DNA of 64,000 nt, from NCBI GenBank assembly GCA_029216955.1, contig JANAVB010009599.1, forward strand, positions 2,162,240-2,226,239, given 5' to 3'. Under the pieces are notes generated by a model, which saw only the letters and a program-made list of their open reading frames with translations, ran no database searches and was not told where the DNA came from. The stretch comes from Iris pallida. Taxonomy: Eukaryota; Streptophyta; Magnoliopsida; Asparagales; Iridaceae. A program made the position numbers and the translations under genes. Within the stretch, counting starts at the first letter, position 1; every line of letters starts with the position of its first letter. This document shows, in pieces, positions 46,097 to 57,830 of this stretch.

Positions 46097-47779
46097 ACGT
46101 TTTGTCTTAAAAGATGGCTATCATAAACCAAATTAACGATGAATCTCATCCAGATTCAAGATACAAAAAGATAGATTTCAAGTCTCTTGCTTATTTATGT
46201 TATTGTAATATGTCTTAGGAAAGTAAGTAAAACTAAGTGAGTAGTTGGCAATAGGAAGTCTATACCAATATAATCAAATGTCTGAAACTTGGTCTTCAAA
46301 CCGGTATATCGGCAGTATAGTGCTTGCGGTAACCGATGGTACACTGGTAAAAACTAAGTTTTAAACATAACCTTAGACTGTGAAGTATTTAGCCTATTGA
46401 TATAGAGACGGAATACAGCTTGCGGTATACCTGTGGTAGACTATTAAAATGGTATTCTAAAACAGAACCTTAGCCCTGTCAAATTGATCTCACCGGTATA
46501 CCAGCAGTATACCGCTATACTATACTGACGGTACACTGGTGAAATCTAACTTTCAAACAGAATCTTTGTAACTGGCAAATATCCATCAAACCGGTATATC
46601 GGCAATATATCGTCTGGGTTACTTTCAGCGAATTAAATGCAACCAACGACAAACTAGCCATTTTAGCCGTTTCTGTGCAGAGCAGTATCCCTCCTGCATA
46701 GTTGTCTTTTGCATTAAATGAATACTTTTTGGGTTTTATATTTAAAGGATTGTGTGTACCCTCACTAAATTATATCCTTTTGAGCATTAAACTCCCAACC
46801 ACCAAAAAGGCCAAACCCTCAAATCTTAAGCTTTCAATTGCCAATCACCATTGTGCTAGTGCAATCAAGGTTTGTTATATCTTCCAAGTGTAAAGATATC
46901 AAATCTTACTTATTCAAGCTGAAATCTTTGAGCTCTTCGGATCAAAGCCCAATTATTTATGCCAACATTTGTCGTATAATACTGCATGTAATTATGCAGA
47001 ACATTTATGATGATCATGATATTAGTTTATTGTCCAGTTTATTTGCCAAATAGGCCTGCTTTTGCATGTGGCAATTGGTATTTTTGGTTGAGTTGATTTT
47101 ATTATTTTTAGCTTGATTGTTGAGATGAGTGTAAGATAGAGAGAGTTAGTACAAGGGCCATTTATTGGAGGCAACCAATAAATTGAAAGTCTACGAGACT
47201 CTCAGAGACAAATTTTGCTTCATAGTTTCAATAGATTTAAGACAAGTAAAGGCAGGTAATCAAAGAACAAACAATATTGAGCTTAGCAAATATGTTCGTG
47301 CTGACCATAGCTGTTACTATTTAATAGGTTTTCTGTTGTGATTCGACTTTCTTCAAGATATTCATTTAGAAGAATTCATTACATTGTTTAAGTTCTCATC
47401 GGTGCTTTCGCGTCACCTGTTTTAAGCATAATCCATCTACAAATGTTAGCAACATTAAGGAATGCATTGTTTGTTGGCCTTGAGAATTTTGTTTGCCCAA
47501 TAGAATCAGGACCCATTCATCAGGCTATTGCCTCCAATAATAATTCAATATGCAATTTAGTTTTGAGTCATTGCATTTTATCTTTACATTAGGTGCCACT
47601 TATCAATTGCAGTTATTCATCAGGTGGCTATTGCCCAATAGAACAGAACCAGGACTCTGTTGCATATCCTTACATTATCGGACATTGTTCATTGTCCTTC
47701 AAATTGTTGCATGTGGTTTATGTGCAATAGGATTAGCTTCAATGATTGACTCATTCTTTCGTGTTTTGGCTTGATGCAG
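46097..47779. other. AT-rich spacer with a possible old LTR remnant
   Basis: No gene seen. From about 46290 to 46960 there are repeated ACCGGTATA-(C/T)-CGGCAGTATA words, a TATATTTAAA box (about 46738) and a layout like a Sirevirus LTR promoter region, so an old copia LTR fragment is possible. The rest (46970-47779) shows nothing recognisable apart from being upstream of the exon fragment below. Confidence 0.35.
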
Positions 47780-47880
47780 TGCAAGATGTGCATGCAGACA
47801 TTTATCTGTACCACATACGAAGTGAAGTGTAGGGAACATGCTGAAGCAAAGCACCCAAAGGTTGATGTGTATCAGTGCCA
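47780..47880 (+). pseudogene. Exon fragment of an At2g23090-like zinc-finger protein
   Basis: After a splice-acceptor-like TTGATGCAG the frame reads CKMCMQTFICTTYEVKCREH and continues through AEAKHPK. This matches the zinc-binding (zf-met2-type) domain of the small SERF-like plant protein At2g23090, with C-X2-C and H-X4-H ligands intact. The first coding exon (the Lys/Ala-rich helix) is not found upstream and the usual short C-terminus after HPK-x-DV is replaced by unrelated residues. Probably a broken or captured copy; a real gene with a distant exon 1 is less likely. The only host-gene-like sequence in the spacer. Confidence 0.7.
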
Positions 47881-49829
47881 GAAACCATCAGAAGGATGCA
47901 GGGTCTTAATTAAATCTATTGATACTTCCATTGTGTGTTCGATCATCTCTCTGTTGAGTTCAGTCTACTATGTTGGTGAAGTGTATGGAGTGGTTTGGAT
48001 CCCCTGTTGATCTGTTCCATGTATTATCATGAAGTTATAGTTGCTTCGAATTTTGAGACAGCTGTGTTTAAGATGAGGTTGATAATAACTTGATATCTTC
48101 CATCACTTGATTTTGAGATACATGACCATCATTCCATGATACTATGACTGGAATGCTATTGTGACCGAATTGTGTAATTGTAGTGAAAGCAATAGCATGT
48201 TTCTTGTTGCTACAAAAGCAAGCAGGGACCATCAGTAGCTGCCTATTGCGTCAGTCAAGACCAAAATACCATGTTATTGACATGTAGAAAGACACTTGAT
48301 ACAATATAGATTCAATGTGTGTTGAACTATAAATACAAGTGGTCTCAGAAGAAATGGGTACACATCCTGCTCAATTATAAAAACTAAGGCAATTGGCACA
48401 TGCGGATGTGATCTGAACTAGCGCTCACTAGTAGAGATTCAAAGGAGGGTAGACAGTACAATGGACTTAAACAGCAAAAACATATTGTTATTTTCGTTTC
48501 TTTTGTAGATATTTAAATTAACTGAATTGGCCATTTGACACCCTAAATTTGCCCTTATAGCCAAAAATATATGGCAAGGAGAATGAAATTAAAACTTGGA
48601 TCATTGGGATTTTTTTTTAATAAATTGGATCTTATTAGTAAACACATATCCTCTACTTGAACATTGGTTATATATTGATTCGGAGGAGTACTTATCTATT
48701 TTTGATTTCCAACCTATATAGATAACGATAGGATGCATCTTAATGCTTTATGCAACTCCATTGCCATTAGTATTCACAGGACTAAAATTGAAGAGAGTTG
48801 TTGGCTTACTGTTAGCTGAATCATGAACTTCCCTCAAAATTTAGATTTGTTACAGTAAAAAGGTACCTCAAAATAAATCATACAAACAACCCTTTGAAAA
48901 ATGGTTTAGATTTACTTTAGGGACTGCAGCAGCAATATAGTGCATTCAAATGGGCACTTCAAGTAAGCAAAGGCCTCATCTGGAACTTAATTTCCAGAAC
49001 TTGTTACCATATAGAGTTGGTTTAAAGAATCAGTTGTACAGAAATTATTCCTATGTATGAATATACTATACACAAAAAAAAAAAAAATAAATATTAATAA
49101 TAAGAGAGATCCAAATTCAGTATGCCTACCACAAAAATCGGGAAAGCCTACCACAAAAATCCCAATGAGAGATCCAAATTCGGTAAAAGACCTACTGTTA
49201 GAAACTGACAAAGTACCTATGGAATTTAAACAAAGTGTTCCTTGCAATTGAAGTTTGCAAGGTCTCCAGATCAATCAAACATCCTGAGAGAGAAAAAAAT
49301 AAAAATAAAGAATGGATTAACAAAAGAGGTTGCGGCATTTGTAAGGGAGTGCACACATGTTAGAAGTCCCCAAAAGGCAAATACATGTTGCAACGACAAA
49401 TACATGTTACAAAGGATACATTCATGCAAACTCAAACAAATTACACAATCTCCTTGCTTTCTCTAACATCATCACTACAAAAATATTTACACGTATACAT
49501 TAAAAGCAAGATAAGTTTAATACAACAGGCAACTTGAACGAGCAAATAATATTTACCTGTTTTGACAAAGGTATTATCAATTTTCGGTGACGTTCACTGA
49601 AGAAAAAAAAATGTAAATAAGAACAAATTATTATTCCCGAAACAGATCAAGATGGAGGAACAATCAGAATATTGACACCTCTTGGAAATAAATTTGCTCT
49701 CAATTCTGATTTAGCAATGATCAGAAGCAGAGACCTTTTGCAAATAAATTTGCTCTTTGTTCTGATTACGTAGGATTTTAGAGACCTCTTGCAAATTAAT
49801 TTGCTCTCATAATTTCCTGAAGTTAGGAC
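47881..49829. other. AT-rich spacer
   Basis: About 1.9 kb with no supported gene. Near 49090-49200 a CCAAATTC-GT / CCTACCACAAAAATC block is repeated, and near 49675-49815 GACCTCTTG-AAAT-AATTTGCTCT is repeated three times with a period of about 60 bp, reading as a short decayed tandem repeat. Confidence 0.6.
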
Positions 49830-50048
49830 TGTTGGGTTGTATCTCGTTTTCGGTTGAGCGCTAAAATGGGGGATGACAATGAAGTTGGTAACATAGTCCC
49901 ACATCGGTTAGGAGGTGGAATCATGTGGTGTAGATAATTGAAATTGGTTCAAACTTTACATGAGAATTCTCTTTTAAGGCATATGGGCCCAATTCAATAT
50001 CACACCTTATGGTCCAACTTTGGTTCGGGTCACACCGTGTTCCCAACA
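49830..50048 (+). repeat. TRIM 5' LTR
   Basis: 219 bp, including AGTCCCACATCGG, a promoter-proximal word common in plant small LTRs. Confidence 0.9.
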
Positions 50049-50050
50049 AG

Positions 50051-50062
50051 TGGTATTAGAGC
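50051..50062 (+). other. TRIM primer-binding site
   Basis: TGGTATTAGAGC, complementary to initiator tRNA-Met with one mismatch, two bases after the LTR. Confidence 0.85.
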
Positions 50063-50498
50063 CCATGGTTACGGGACTAGTTTGGACGGCTCTAATTGGT
50101 TCGAGACAGATGGTGCTGAATGTTCATGTGTATAATCGGATTATACATGCTCTTCTCAAGGTGGAGTAGGATCATCAACTACACGAATTGGCTTTAAAGG
50201 TGAGTTTGACGAGCCCAAGGTGGAGCAAGACATTGTGGTTGGCACAAAATGGTGATGTGGATGAACGTGTCGGTTTGGTTCTGTGGTCGAACGGATCGAG
50301 ATAACAATATGTTAGATCTCTTGGGTGCTCGACTGGCGGAAACGAATAAAAAAAGTAGCAAGGAGTGCTAAGGTTGTTTGGCTGACGGGAATGAACAAAA
50401 GGTAGCGGGGGTGCTAAGGTTGTTCGGCTAGCGGCAACGGACAAATGTAGCAAGGTACTAAGATTATTCGGCTAGCGGAAACGAGTTAAGGTGAAGAT

Positions 50499-50675
50499 TG
50501 TTGGGTTGTATCTCGTTTCCGATTGAGCGCTCAAATGGGGGGTGACGATGGAGTTGGTAATTTAGTCCCACATCGGTTAGAAGGTAGAATCATGTTGTGT
50601 AGATAATTAGAATTGGTTCAGTCCTTACATGAGAATTCTCTTTTAAGGCATATGGGCCCAATTCAATATCATACT
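50499..50675 (+). repeat. TRIM 3' LTR, truncated
   Basis: Matches the first 177 positions of the 5' LTR and stops where TGTCACGACCC of element G begins. The missing 40 bp should lie beyond the window on the right. Confidence 0.88.
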
Positions 50676-50791
50676 TGTCACGACCCGCACCCGCTTTTCG
50701 GGATGCGATGCGTGTGCAAGTCCAGTCTACGCCGCAGTGTCGACGGTAGAACGCTGTCTAGCCTGCAATAAACAAATGCTCATAAAATAAT
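50676..50791 (-). mobile_element. Element G long-LTR end, piece 1
   Basis: TGTCACGACCCGCACCC is the reverse complement of the element D LTR terminus, followed by the shared GCCGCAGTGTCG-CGGTAGAACG block, so G is a related long LTR on the minus strand. Interrupted at 50791 by the CACTA-like element and continued at 60233. Confidence 0.75.
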
Positions 50792-51180
50792 TACTACCAA
50801 AATACAGTAAATTAGCGACGAAAATTTTTCGTCGGCGTTCGCGACGGCTTTGTGGCAGCTAGCCGACGGATTACCGACGACAGGTCGTTACATTTTTATT
50901 TTATTTTTAGGAGGAGGAAAGGTCGCACATCCGTCGCTAGGGCGTCGGAGATATCGCGACGAATAATCAGCCGTCGCTATTCAGTCGATTACTTGGCGGA
51001 AATTGTGTTGAGAATTGGCGGGACAATTCTTCGACTACGTAGCGACGGATATTCACTCGGCAAGTATCAAATATAGCGACTAATGGGCGACGGACTACAG
51101 TTGGTTGCTAGTCCGTCGCTAAATATATGTTCCAGACTTAAAATGAAACGGCGGGAAAAACTTTTCGCATTCCCCCAAAT
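50792..51180. repeat. Left terminal and subterminal repeats
   Basis: TIR followed by about a dozen GCGACG / CGTCGC words in both orientations, the presumed transposase-binding region. Confidence 0.75.
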
Positions 51181-51244
51181 TCACTCTCTCTCCTCCCTCT
51201 CTCTCTCCGAAGTTAATCCTCTCTCTCTCTCTCTCGTGGTGTCG

Positions 51245-51642
51245 TAGGGGTAGCGGGGGTGGCAGGCTTGGGGCAGGGGACTTTGGTCGGGGGCTGGGTG
51301 GCGGACTTGGGGCGGGGGCGTCGGGGGCTGGGCGGCGGGCTTGGGGCGGGGGCGTCAGGGGCTGGGCGGCTGGCTTGGGGCAGGGGCGTCGGGGGCTGGG
51401 CGGCGGGCTTGGGACGAGGACGTCGGGGGCTGGGCGGCTGGCTTGGGGCGGGGGCGTCGGGGGCTGGGCGACGGGCTTGGGGCGGTGGGCTTTGGTCGGG
51501 GACGGGGCGGCGGGCTTGGGGCGGGGGCGTCGTGGGCTGGGCGACGGGCTTGGGGCGGGGGCGTCGGGGGCTGGGCGGCTGGCTTGGTACGGGGGCATCG
51601 GGGGCTGGACGGCAGGCTTGGGGCGGGAACGTCGGGGGCTGG
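51245..51642. repeat. 34-bp GC-rich minisatellite, left part
   Basis: About twelve units with core GGCTTGGGGCGGGGGCGTCG and GGGGCTGGGCGGC. Interrupted by the solo LTR and continued at 55564-55690. Because 34 is not a multiple of three and the sequence lacks stop triplets, several frames are open; the Pro-rich reverse-strand frame is an artefact. Confidence 0.9.
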
Positions 51643-54600
51643 TGTCACGCCCCAGAACCAGAATACTGGACGGAGGCGGACACAGCCAGCTACGCAATCC
51701 CAAAGTACGTTAATACTCTGAAATCACGTATAAGCTGTCAAGACATGGGTGTTACTTTACAAGCCATCAGTCAATCCTATGGTTTAACAATCCTAGGTAT
51801 CTCAATCACAGGCAATTATACAAGAGCAAAGAGTACGATCATCATACATACAATAGTAAGGCGTCCCGAACCATATATACATGAATGATCATAAAGCCAG
51901 TACCACAGAACTGAGGACTAGCTAGAGTATTAGTTGTACATGATAAGGACTAGCTATAGTCTAGAATACACATATCATGTTTATGCCCGTAGGCTACAAT
52001 GTCAAGGAAAATACCAAAACACGAGCTAAACACGTGCTCGGGGCTAAACGTTACAAGAGAAGAATTTACATATCAGTGGGAGGATGAAGAAGAAACCCAC
52101 TGAGGCACTCTGGTGCTCCGGCTGGTCACCGTCGAGTAGATGGTGCGGTAGATCCTTCGGGCTCTTCTATCAGAACCGGGCCATGCAAAACAAGTGGGGT
52201 CAGACCCCAAATAGCAAGTACCACAAAGGAAGCCGAACTATGAACTTAAAACCAGCAATCATTAGCAAACAACAAGCAATAAGTAAGGAAGGATCGAGAT
52301 TCGTGCAGTACCAATGCACTTATCCCGAACATAGGAAGACAGTAAGTAAATCATTATTGAGCATAAAGTAAACTGGAGAACATGTTAAGGTGACAATTAT
52401 TGCAACCATTATCGAGCAGGGCAGGTGATATACGATGAGATAACCATGGGACTATTCAGATAACCAGGTTACAACCCGTAAACCAAACAAGGACCGGGGT
52501 TGTAACCCTTCATCTGAACAGAACTTGGTTTCTCCCACCATTTATCGGCAAGATAAATATAAGAAATCTGGACATGTAACATTCAGGTACAGGATCAAGA
52601 CAAGACTTACACTGAGTAGACTCCATTCAATCAATCACGGCCAAGCAATAAGTACGGCTTGATACTTTAACTAACTAGGGTTATCACAGACCTAGTTACT
52701 AGCAAGATGCAATGAGATTTCCAAGTCCGGTTACCTGTTTGTTACTACCTGAGTGACCCCAGCAAAGAAAAGGAAAAGATAGCAGGATATAGCAGACACA
52801 CTGTAGTAAGATACATGTGTCCTAAGGTACCACGCTCGACGGCGGGCTGGAAGTGCGCTCATCTCGACGGATAGCAACAAATCCCATGTATATATATATA
52901 AGGCCGGGGTCAAAGGGGCAACAGGTAACTGGGAAAGTCTCTCCATGAACTACTGGATTATTCTAGTAATTAGCCTTAGTCCATTTCAGTATGAATCCCT
53001 GACCGTGGGAAACCAGGGATTCATGTCCTAGACATGATGCAAGACGAGACGGGTTCATTTGTACAAACACAATCACCCACGGTGTCAGGATACTAATTAA
53101 TTCTTGTCAGGAGTGCGCCACGACGGGCCACTATCATTATCATTATTACTTATTAAGAGTGCGCCACGACGGGCCACTATCAAGTCATTCTTATTTATCA
53201 TTTCAAGTTATCATGTCAAGAGTGCACCACGGCGGGTCACTATCAAGAATCAGGTCAAGCATATCATGTCAAGTTATCACTGTCAAGAATATCAAGTCAA
53301 GAATATCATGTCAAGAATATCATGTCAAGTTCATTTCAAGAGTGCACCACGACGGGTCACCGTCGTGTCATGTCATTTATCAAAGAAGGAAGAAACTTGC
53401 ACCATTAAATAATAATATATTAATAATATATATTCTTGAAGCCAAGGAGAAACTCTACAATTTTTATGTTGGGAGTGGGAGGAAATTCTGACCACAATTC
53501 AGGCAAATAAAATATTTAAACAATCAAAGTGGGACCCATGCGGTCCAAAAGTGGGAGAACAAATATGCGGTCATAGAGAGTGGGAGGCCACCCATGCGGC
53601 CAGAAAAATAACAAAAAGGGGCCATGCGGCCAAGAATGAGTGGGAGGCCATGCGGCTCCAAAATTAAATGCCAGCAAGAAACATTTCCGTAATCAGAAAA
53701 GACAAAGAGAGTGGGACCCGCAATGAATGCAAGCTTTCACTTCAGCAAGCAAGTCAACTAAGGAAAGCTATGTGGGACCCCCCCCCCCACAATTAATGCA
53801 AGAAGAAAAAGGTTCACGTGGCCAAGCAATGATGACATATAATAAAATATATTATGCAAGTACATGCAGCTCAATAAAAGCTATGCGATCTAATATTAAA
53901 TTCAAGTTCCAGAAGTACAATGGCCATGCGGCCAGCAAGTGGGAAGAGGCCATGCGGCCAACACACATTTGATTGGTCAACAAATAATTCCATGCGGCTC
54001 AGTAATTTATTGAAGGTCATGCGGCTCCAAAATAATTGCAAGCCAGCAACTGTGGTTGCATGCGGCCAGGATTTTACATAGGCCATGCGGCCGAAGAATT
54101 AAGGTCAGAGCAAACTTTCATGCGGCTGGTGCCAAAAAAAAAGGGCTTAAAGCATTAACTTCAATTATTAAAGCTTTAATAGCATAAAACATTAAGTAAT
54201 AAATGCAAGGTCTTAATGCAAATAAGCATTAATCAATAAATTAGGGTCTTAAATTCAAATAAGCAATTCACTACCAAAAGCCTATGCGGCTCCCAAAATA
54301 CATGCATATAAGGACAAAATCCATATAAGGACAAAGAAGCTTATAAGGACATAAAGCTTTAGCCAAGCAATTAAGGTATAAAACATAAAGTAATAAGGGC
54401 CTAAATGCATTAAATGCATTCAAAATTTATTCTTATGCGGCTCTGGATGCTTCCAAGAACATAATGCATATAAGGACAAAAGCATGTAAGGAAAAAAATG
54501 CTTATAAGTATAAAGGTGGGGACTAAAATGCATTAAGTATAAAAGTGGGGACTTAAATGCATTAAGTATTGAATCTACAGTAGCCTATGCGGCTCATTAG

Positions 54601-55563
54601 TGCAGGCCCCATGCGTCTCTCTCCAGGAAGGCTTTTGGAAAAATAAAGAAAAGTGCTTTAGGAATAGTGCATGCGGCTGTGCATTAAATGTAACTTTCTT
54701 CATGCGGCTAACTTGCAATTAAATAAATAATAAAAGCCTTGCAATTAATTCTCATGCGGTCAAGACAAATGGCTATGCGGCTCAGGCAAGTTGCATGCAG
54801 ATGCATGCAAGCTTGCAAACAATTAAATTAAAAGGCCATGCAATAAATAACGCTCATGCGGCCAGAAGCAAAAGTGCTCATGCGGCCAGAAGTAAAATTG
54901 ACAGCTCTCACAGAGAACATGTCCATGGAAAATACCATGACATCCATGCTCCTCCAAACAACAATAGGAACCCAAATCCAGACTCCCGTAGGTCAAATTT
55001 GGGTGAAATAAAATTCTCTACAACCTGGAACTATCAGTTGACAAAAATATACAAGTTTGACAGATCAAAACCCATGAAAACTGAAAATACCATAAAGCTA
55101 GATCTACAACGATCCACTCGGTAAAACCGAAAACTCCAAGTTCTAAATATGCTTAGAATCATGCAAGGAAGAAGATGGAACAAACAGAAATAAATTTGTT
55201 CAAGGTTCGGCAAGGTGTACTTGCCTCTCTCCAATGGCTAGGGTTTGGTGGAAAAGGAATAAATGATGGTGAATGAGAAGGGAGAGAGAAAAAGTGGCTT
55301 ATATAACAAGCTCAAGTGATCTCCACCATTCATTCCTCTCCACTCAATCTAAACCATACACCTCATCTCATAAAAACCAAACTAAACCAAGCCAAGTCAA
55401 AGTAGAACCGAACCAAATAAAACCAAGTCCAAGTTAAACCAAGTCATGAAATTCCTATATCTTAGGAAAATTTTAAAATATCATACAAATCGAGAAATAC
55501 AAAATATGGCTCAAATAAATACGTATCCGTATAAAATACCGATACAGTGAGACGGGTCTCACA
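51643..55563 (-). mobile_element. Solo LTR of the element A family
   Basis: 3921 bp, TGTCACGCCCC...GGTCTCACA on the + strand, with the perfect duplication GCTGG on both sides (51638-51642 and 55564-55568). No interior and no second LTR, so a product of LTR-LTR recombination. Same family as the split element A LTR and carries the uninterrupted insertion sites of C and D. About 20 CATGCGGC words at 53530-54890. Confidence 0.93.
53530..54890 (-). repeat. CATGCGGC (GCCGCATG) array in the solo LTR
   Basis: About 20 copies in one orientation, spaced 20-150 bp, mixed with AATGCATTAA-type words; counterpart of 1905-3150. Confidence 0.8.
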
Positions 55564-55690
55564 GCTGGGCGGCGGGCTTGGGGCGGGAACGTCGGGGGCT
55601 GGGCGGCGGGCTTGGGGCGGGGGCGTCGGGGGCTGGGCGGCGGGCTTTGGTCGGTGGCTCGGCGGCGGACTTTGGTCGGGGGCGACGGGG
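55564..55690. repeat. 34-bp minisatellite, right part
   Basis: Continuation of the array split by the solo LTR; three to four units degrading at the right end. Confidence 0.85.
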
Positions 55691-55784
55691 GGCTTTGCTT
55701 CTCAAATTCATCTGAGTTTATATATTGGCTAAATAATGTGTTATCCATAGATAAAGTTGACTGTCCTTCGACCCTCATCCATTT

Positions 55785-56070
55785 CCTGCAGCCATTCGAC
55801 TGGCGAGGCAAAAACTATGTAGCCGTAGATAAAGTTGACTGTCCTCTGACCCTCATCCCTCGGCAATGATGATACGACAACCTATCACTATATCTTATAT
55901 AGTAGTAGATGATGTTTTAGTATTACATTATGTGAGTTCATCTTGATTCTGTTACATTCTTCAGATACTAGATACGATAAGAACATATACTACCATATGT
56001 ACAGAACATAGATGATTCACACTAATGTATGCTAGAATGAATCTTGGGTTGTGTTCTGAGCCATCCGTTC
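55785..56070 (+). repeat. Repeat R, copy 1
   Basis: Begins CCTGCAGCCATTCGACTG and ends GAGCCATCCGTTC. Copies 2 and 3 are at 56439-56728 and 57588-57830, all direct. Confidence 0.85.
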
Positions 56071-56092
56071 TCACACTTGAAGATACATCGAA

Positions 56093-56392
56093 TTATAACG
56101 ACGGATATTAGGTTACTCTTCAGGATAATTGATGTCTATTTTATATTAATTTGGTTTGGTCTATATGATTCTTGGAAAATTGGTGTGCATTAAATTCGTA
56201 TGTGCATATTTGGTCTATGTGATTCTTGGATAATTGGTGTGCATTATATATTTGGTCTATGTGATTGTTGGATAGTATATATTTGTTTGGTTTATGCATA
56301 TTTTTGTGAACAGGGAAAGTGCTGCAATTTTTTTCCCAAAAAATCTCAGTTAGCGACGGACTAGTGACCGATTAGCGACGGATATTTCCAGC
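56093..56392 (+). repeat. Repeat S, copy 1
   Basis: About 300 bp from ATTATAACGACGGATATTAG to a TTAGCGACGGACTAGTGACC block; copy 2 is at 59273-59512. S ends in subterminal repeat sequence, suggesting internal duplication of a terminal region. Confidence 0.8.
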
Positions 56393-56438
56393 TCCATTTG
56401 CATTAATCTATGGTACGACATTGTGATCATGACATAGT

Positions 56439-56728
56439 CCCTGCAGCCATTCGACTGACGAGGCAGAAACTATGTAGTCGTAGATAAAGTTGACTGTCCT
56501 CCGACCCTCATCCCTCGGCAATGATGATACGACAACCTATCACTATATCTTATATAGTAGTAGATGATGTTTTAGTATTACATTATGTGAGTTCATCTTG
56601 ATTCTGTTATATCCTTCAGATACTATATACGATAAGAACATATACGACACCATATGTACAGAACATAGATGATTTACACTAATGTATGCTAGAATAAATT
56701 TTGGGTTGTGTTCTGAGCCATCCGTTCT
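56439..56728 (+). repeat. Repeat R, copy 2
   Basis: Directly left of the B3 hairpin; its last bases merge with the hairpin arm. Confidence 0.85.
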
Positions 56729-57487
56729 GATCAAGCATCTTCTTCCTCCTCTCCTCCACCATGGCTCTGGACCCATCTGCTCCTCCCTACTTCCCTTCTT
56801 CTTATTTGACTCTCTCAGCCACATATGATATCCACCTCAAGTGTAGAGTCGGGGGAGAAGAAGTGGGCAGGAAGAGGAGGGGGAAGCAGCACAGCCGGCG
56901 ACATGACCCGGAGGAAGTACAGATATTTTCTTCAACATCCGTTGGAGAACTATAAGGATATATCTTTTCACAACATGTCACCTTGTCAAAGACCCTTTAT
57001 GTGAATATCATGTTACCGCGGTGTCGGAAGACTAACATGTCATAATTTTTTAAGCTGTGTATTTTGACATAATCCTCCCAATTCTTTTCTCCTATGTAGA
57101 AATCTTGCATTACTACATAGCAGAAAAGAGTTTGGAGGATTATGTCAAAACACACGGCTTAGAAAATTATGACATGATAGTCTTCCGACACCGCGGTAAC
57201 ATGGTTTTCACATTAAGGGTCTTTGACAAGGTGATATGTTGTGAAAAGATATATCCTTATAGTTCTCCTACGGATGTTGAAGAAAACCTCTGTACTTCCT
57301 CCGGGTCATACCGCCGGCTGTGCTGCTTTTCCCTCCTCTTTCTGCCCACTTCTTCTCCTCCGACTCTACATTTGAGGTAGATATCATATGTGGCTGAGAG
57401 AGTCAAATAAGAAGAAGGGAAGCAGGTAGGAGCAGATGGGTCCAGAGCCATGTTGGAGGAGAGGAGAAGGAAGATGCTTGATCAGAA
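56724..57487. repeat. Foldback 1: inverted duplication of a B3-domain gene fragment
   Basis: Left arm 56724-57099, loop of about 14 nt (57100-57113), right arm 57114-57487, roughly 90 percent complementary by eye with few indels. A transcript would form a hairpin of about 370 bp. Both arms encode the second half of a plant B3 DNA-binding domain (see next entry). Arms also share a Pro/Ser-rich segment and an ATG-containing end. Flanked by direct repeats R2 and R3. Confidence 0.85.
57114..57380 (+). pseudogene. Captured B3-domain fragment (REM-like), right arm
   Basis: The frame reads LEDYVKTHGLENYDMIVFRH, then GNMVFTLRVFDK and CCEK, matching the C-terminal half of plant B3 domains of REM type (W-x-x-F/Y-V, GD-x-x-VF, F-x-V-x-x-FD). 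The Trp expected before EDYV is Leu here. The left arm (minus strand, about 57080-56930) keeps WEDYV but has a TAA after the GNMIFT segment. Neither arm is a whole gene. B3 proteins are sequence-specific transcription factors; this fragment could act only as RNA. Confidence 0.6.
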
Positions 57488-57587
57488 CTTGAGGTGGAAA
57501 AGTTGTGACGTTGATAACATGAGAGAGGGAGAGGGTGAATGGAGGGAGGGAAGTGGCTGCATGCCTTTGGCTCACTCGAGCGGTATT

Positions 57588-57830
57588 TGTCCTCCGACCC
57601 TTATCCCTCGACAATGATGATATGACAACCTATCACTATATCTTATATAGTAGTAGATAATGTCTTAGTATTACATTATGTGAGTTCATCTTGATTCTGT
57701 TACATTCTTCAGATACTAGATACGATAAGAACATATACTACACCATATGTACAGAACATAGATGATTCACACTAATGTATGTTAGAATGAATTTTGGATT
57801 GTGTTCTGAGCCATTCGTTCCCATACTTGG
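57588..57830 (+). repeat. Repeat R, copy 3
   Basis: Right of foldback 1, lacking about 45 bp at its start relative to copies 1 and 2. Confidence 0.85.

Larger units (their letters stand above)
49830..50675 (+). mobile_element. TRIM retrotransposon (3' LTR truncated)
   Basis: A terminal-repeat retrotransposon in miniature: 219-bp 5' LTR (49830-50048), TGTTGGG...CCCAACA ends, primer site TGGTATTAGAGC two bases inside, 450-bp non-coding interior with three imperfect GCTAAGGTTGTTCGGCTAGCGG repeats, polypurine AAGGTGAAGA, and 177 bp of 3' LTR before element G interrupts it. No coding capacity, so mobilised in trans. Confidence 0.9.

Noticed and set aside
46702..47053. Short ORFs that could be a small gene
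   Set aside because: No domain, low complexity, and the sequence looks like an old LTR promoter region.
51119..51703. Long Pro-rich extensin-like reading frame on the minus strand, and Gly-rich frames opposite
   Set aside because: Generated by the 34-bp GC-rich minisatellite, open in several frames at once, and crossing the solo LTR junction.
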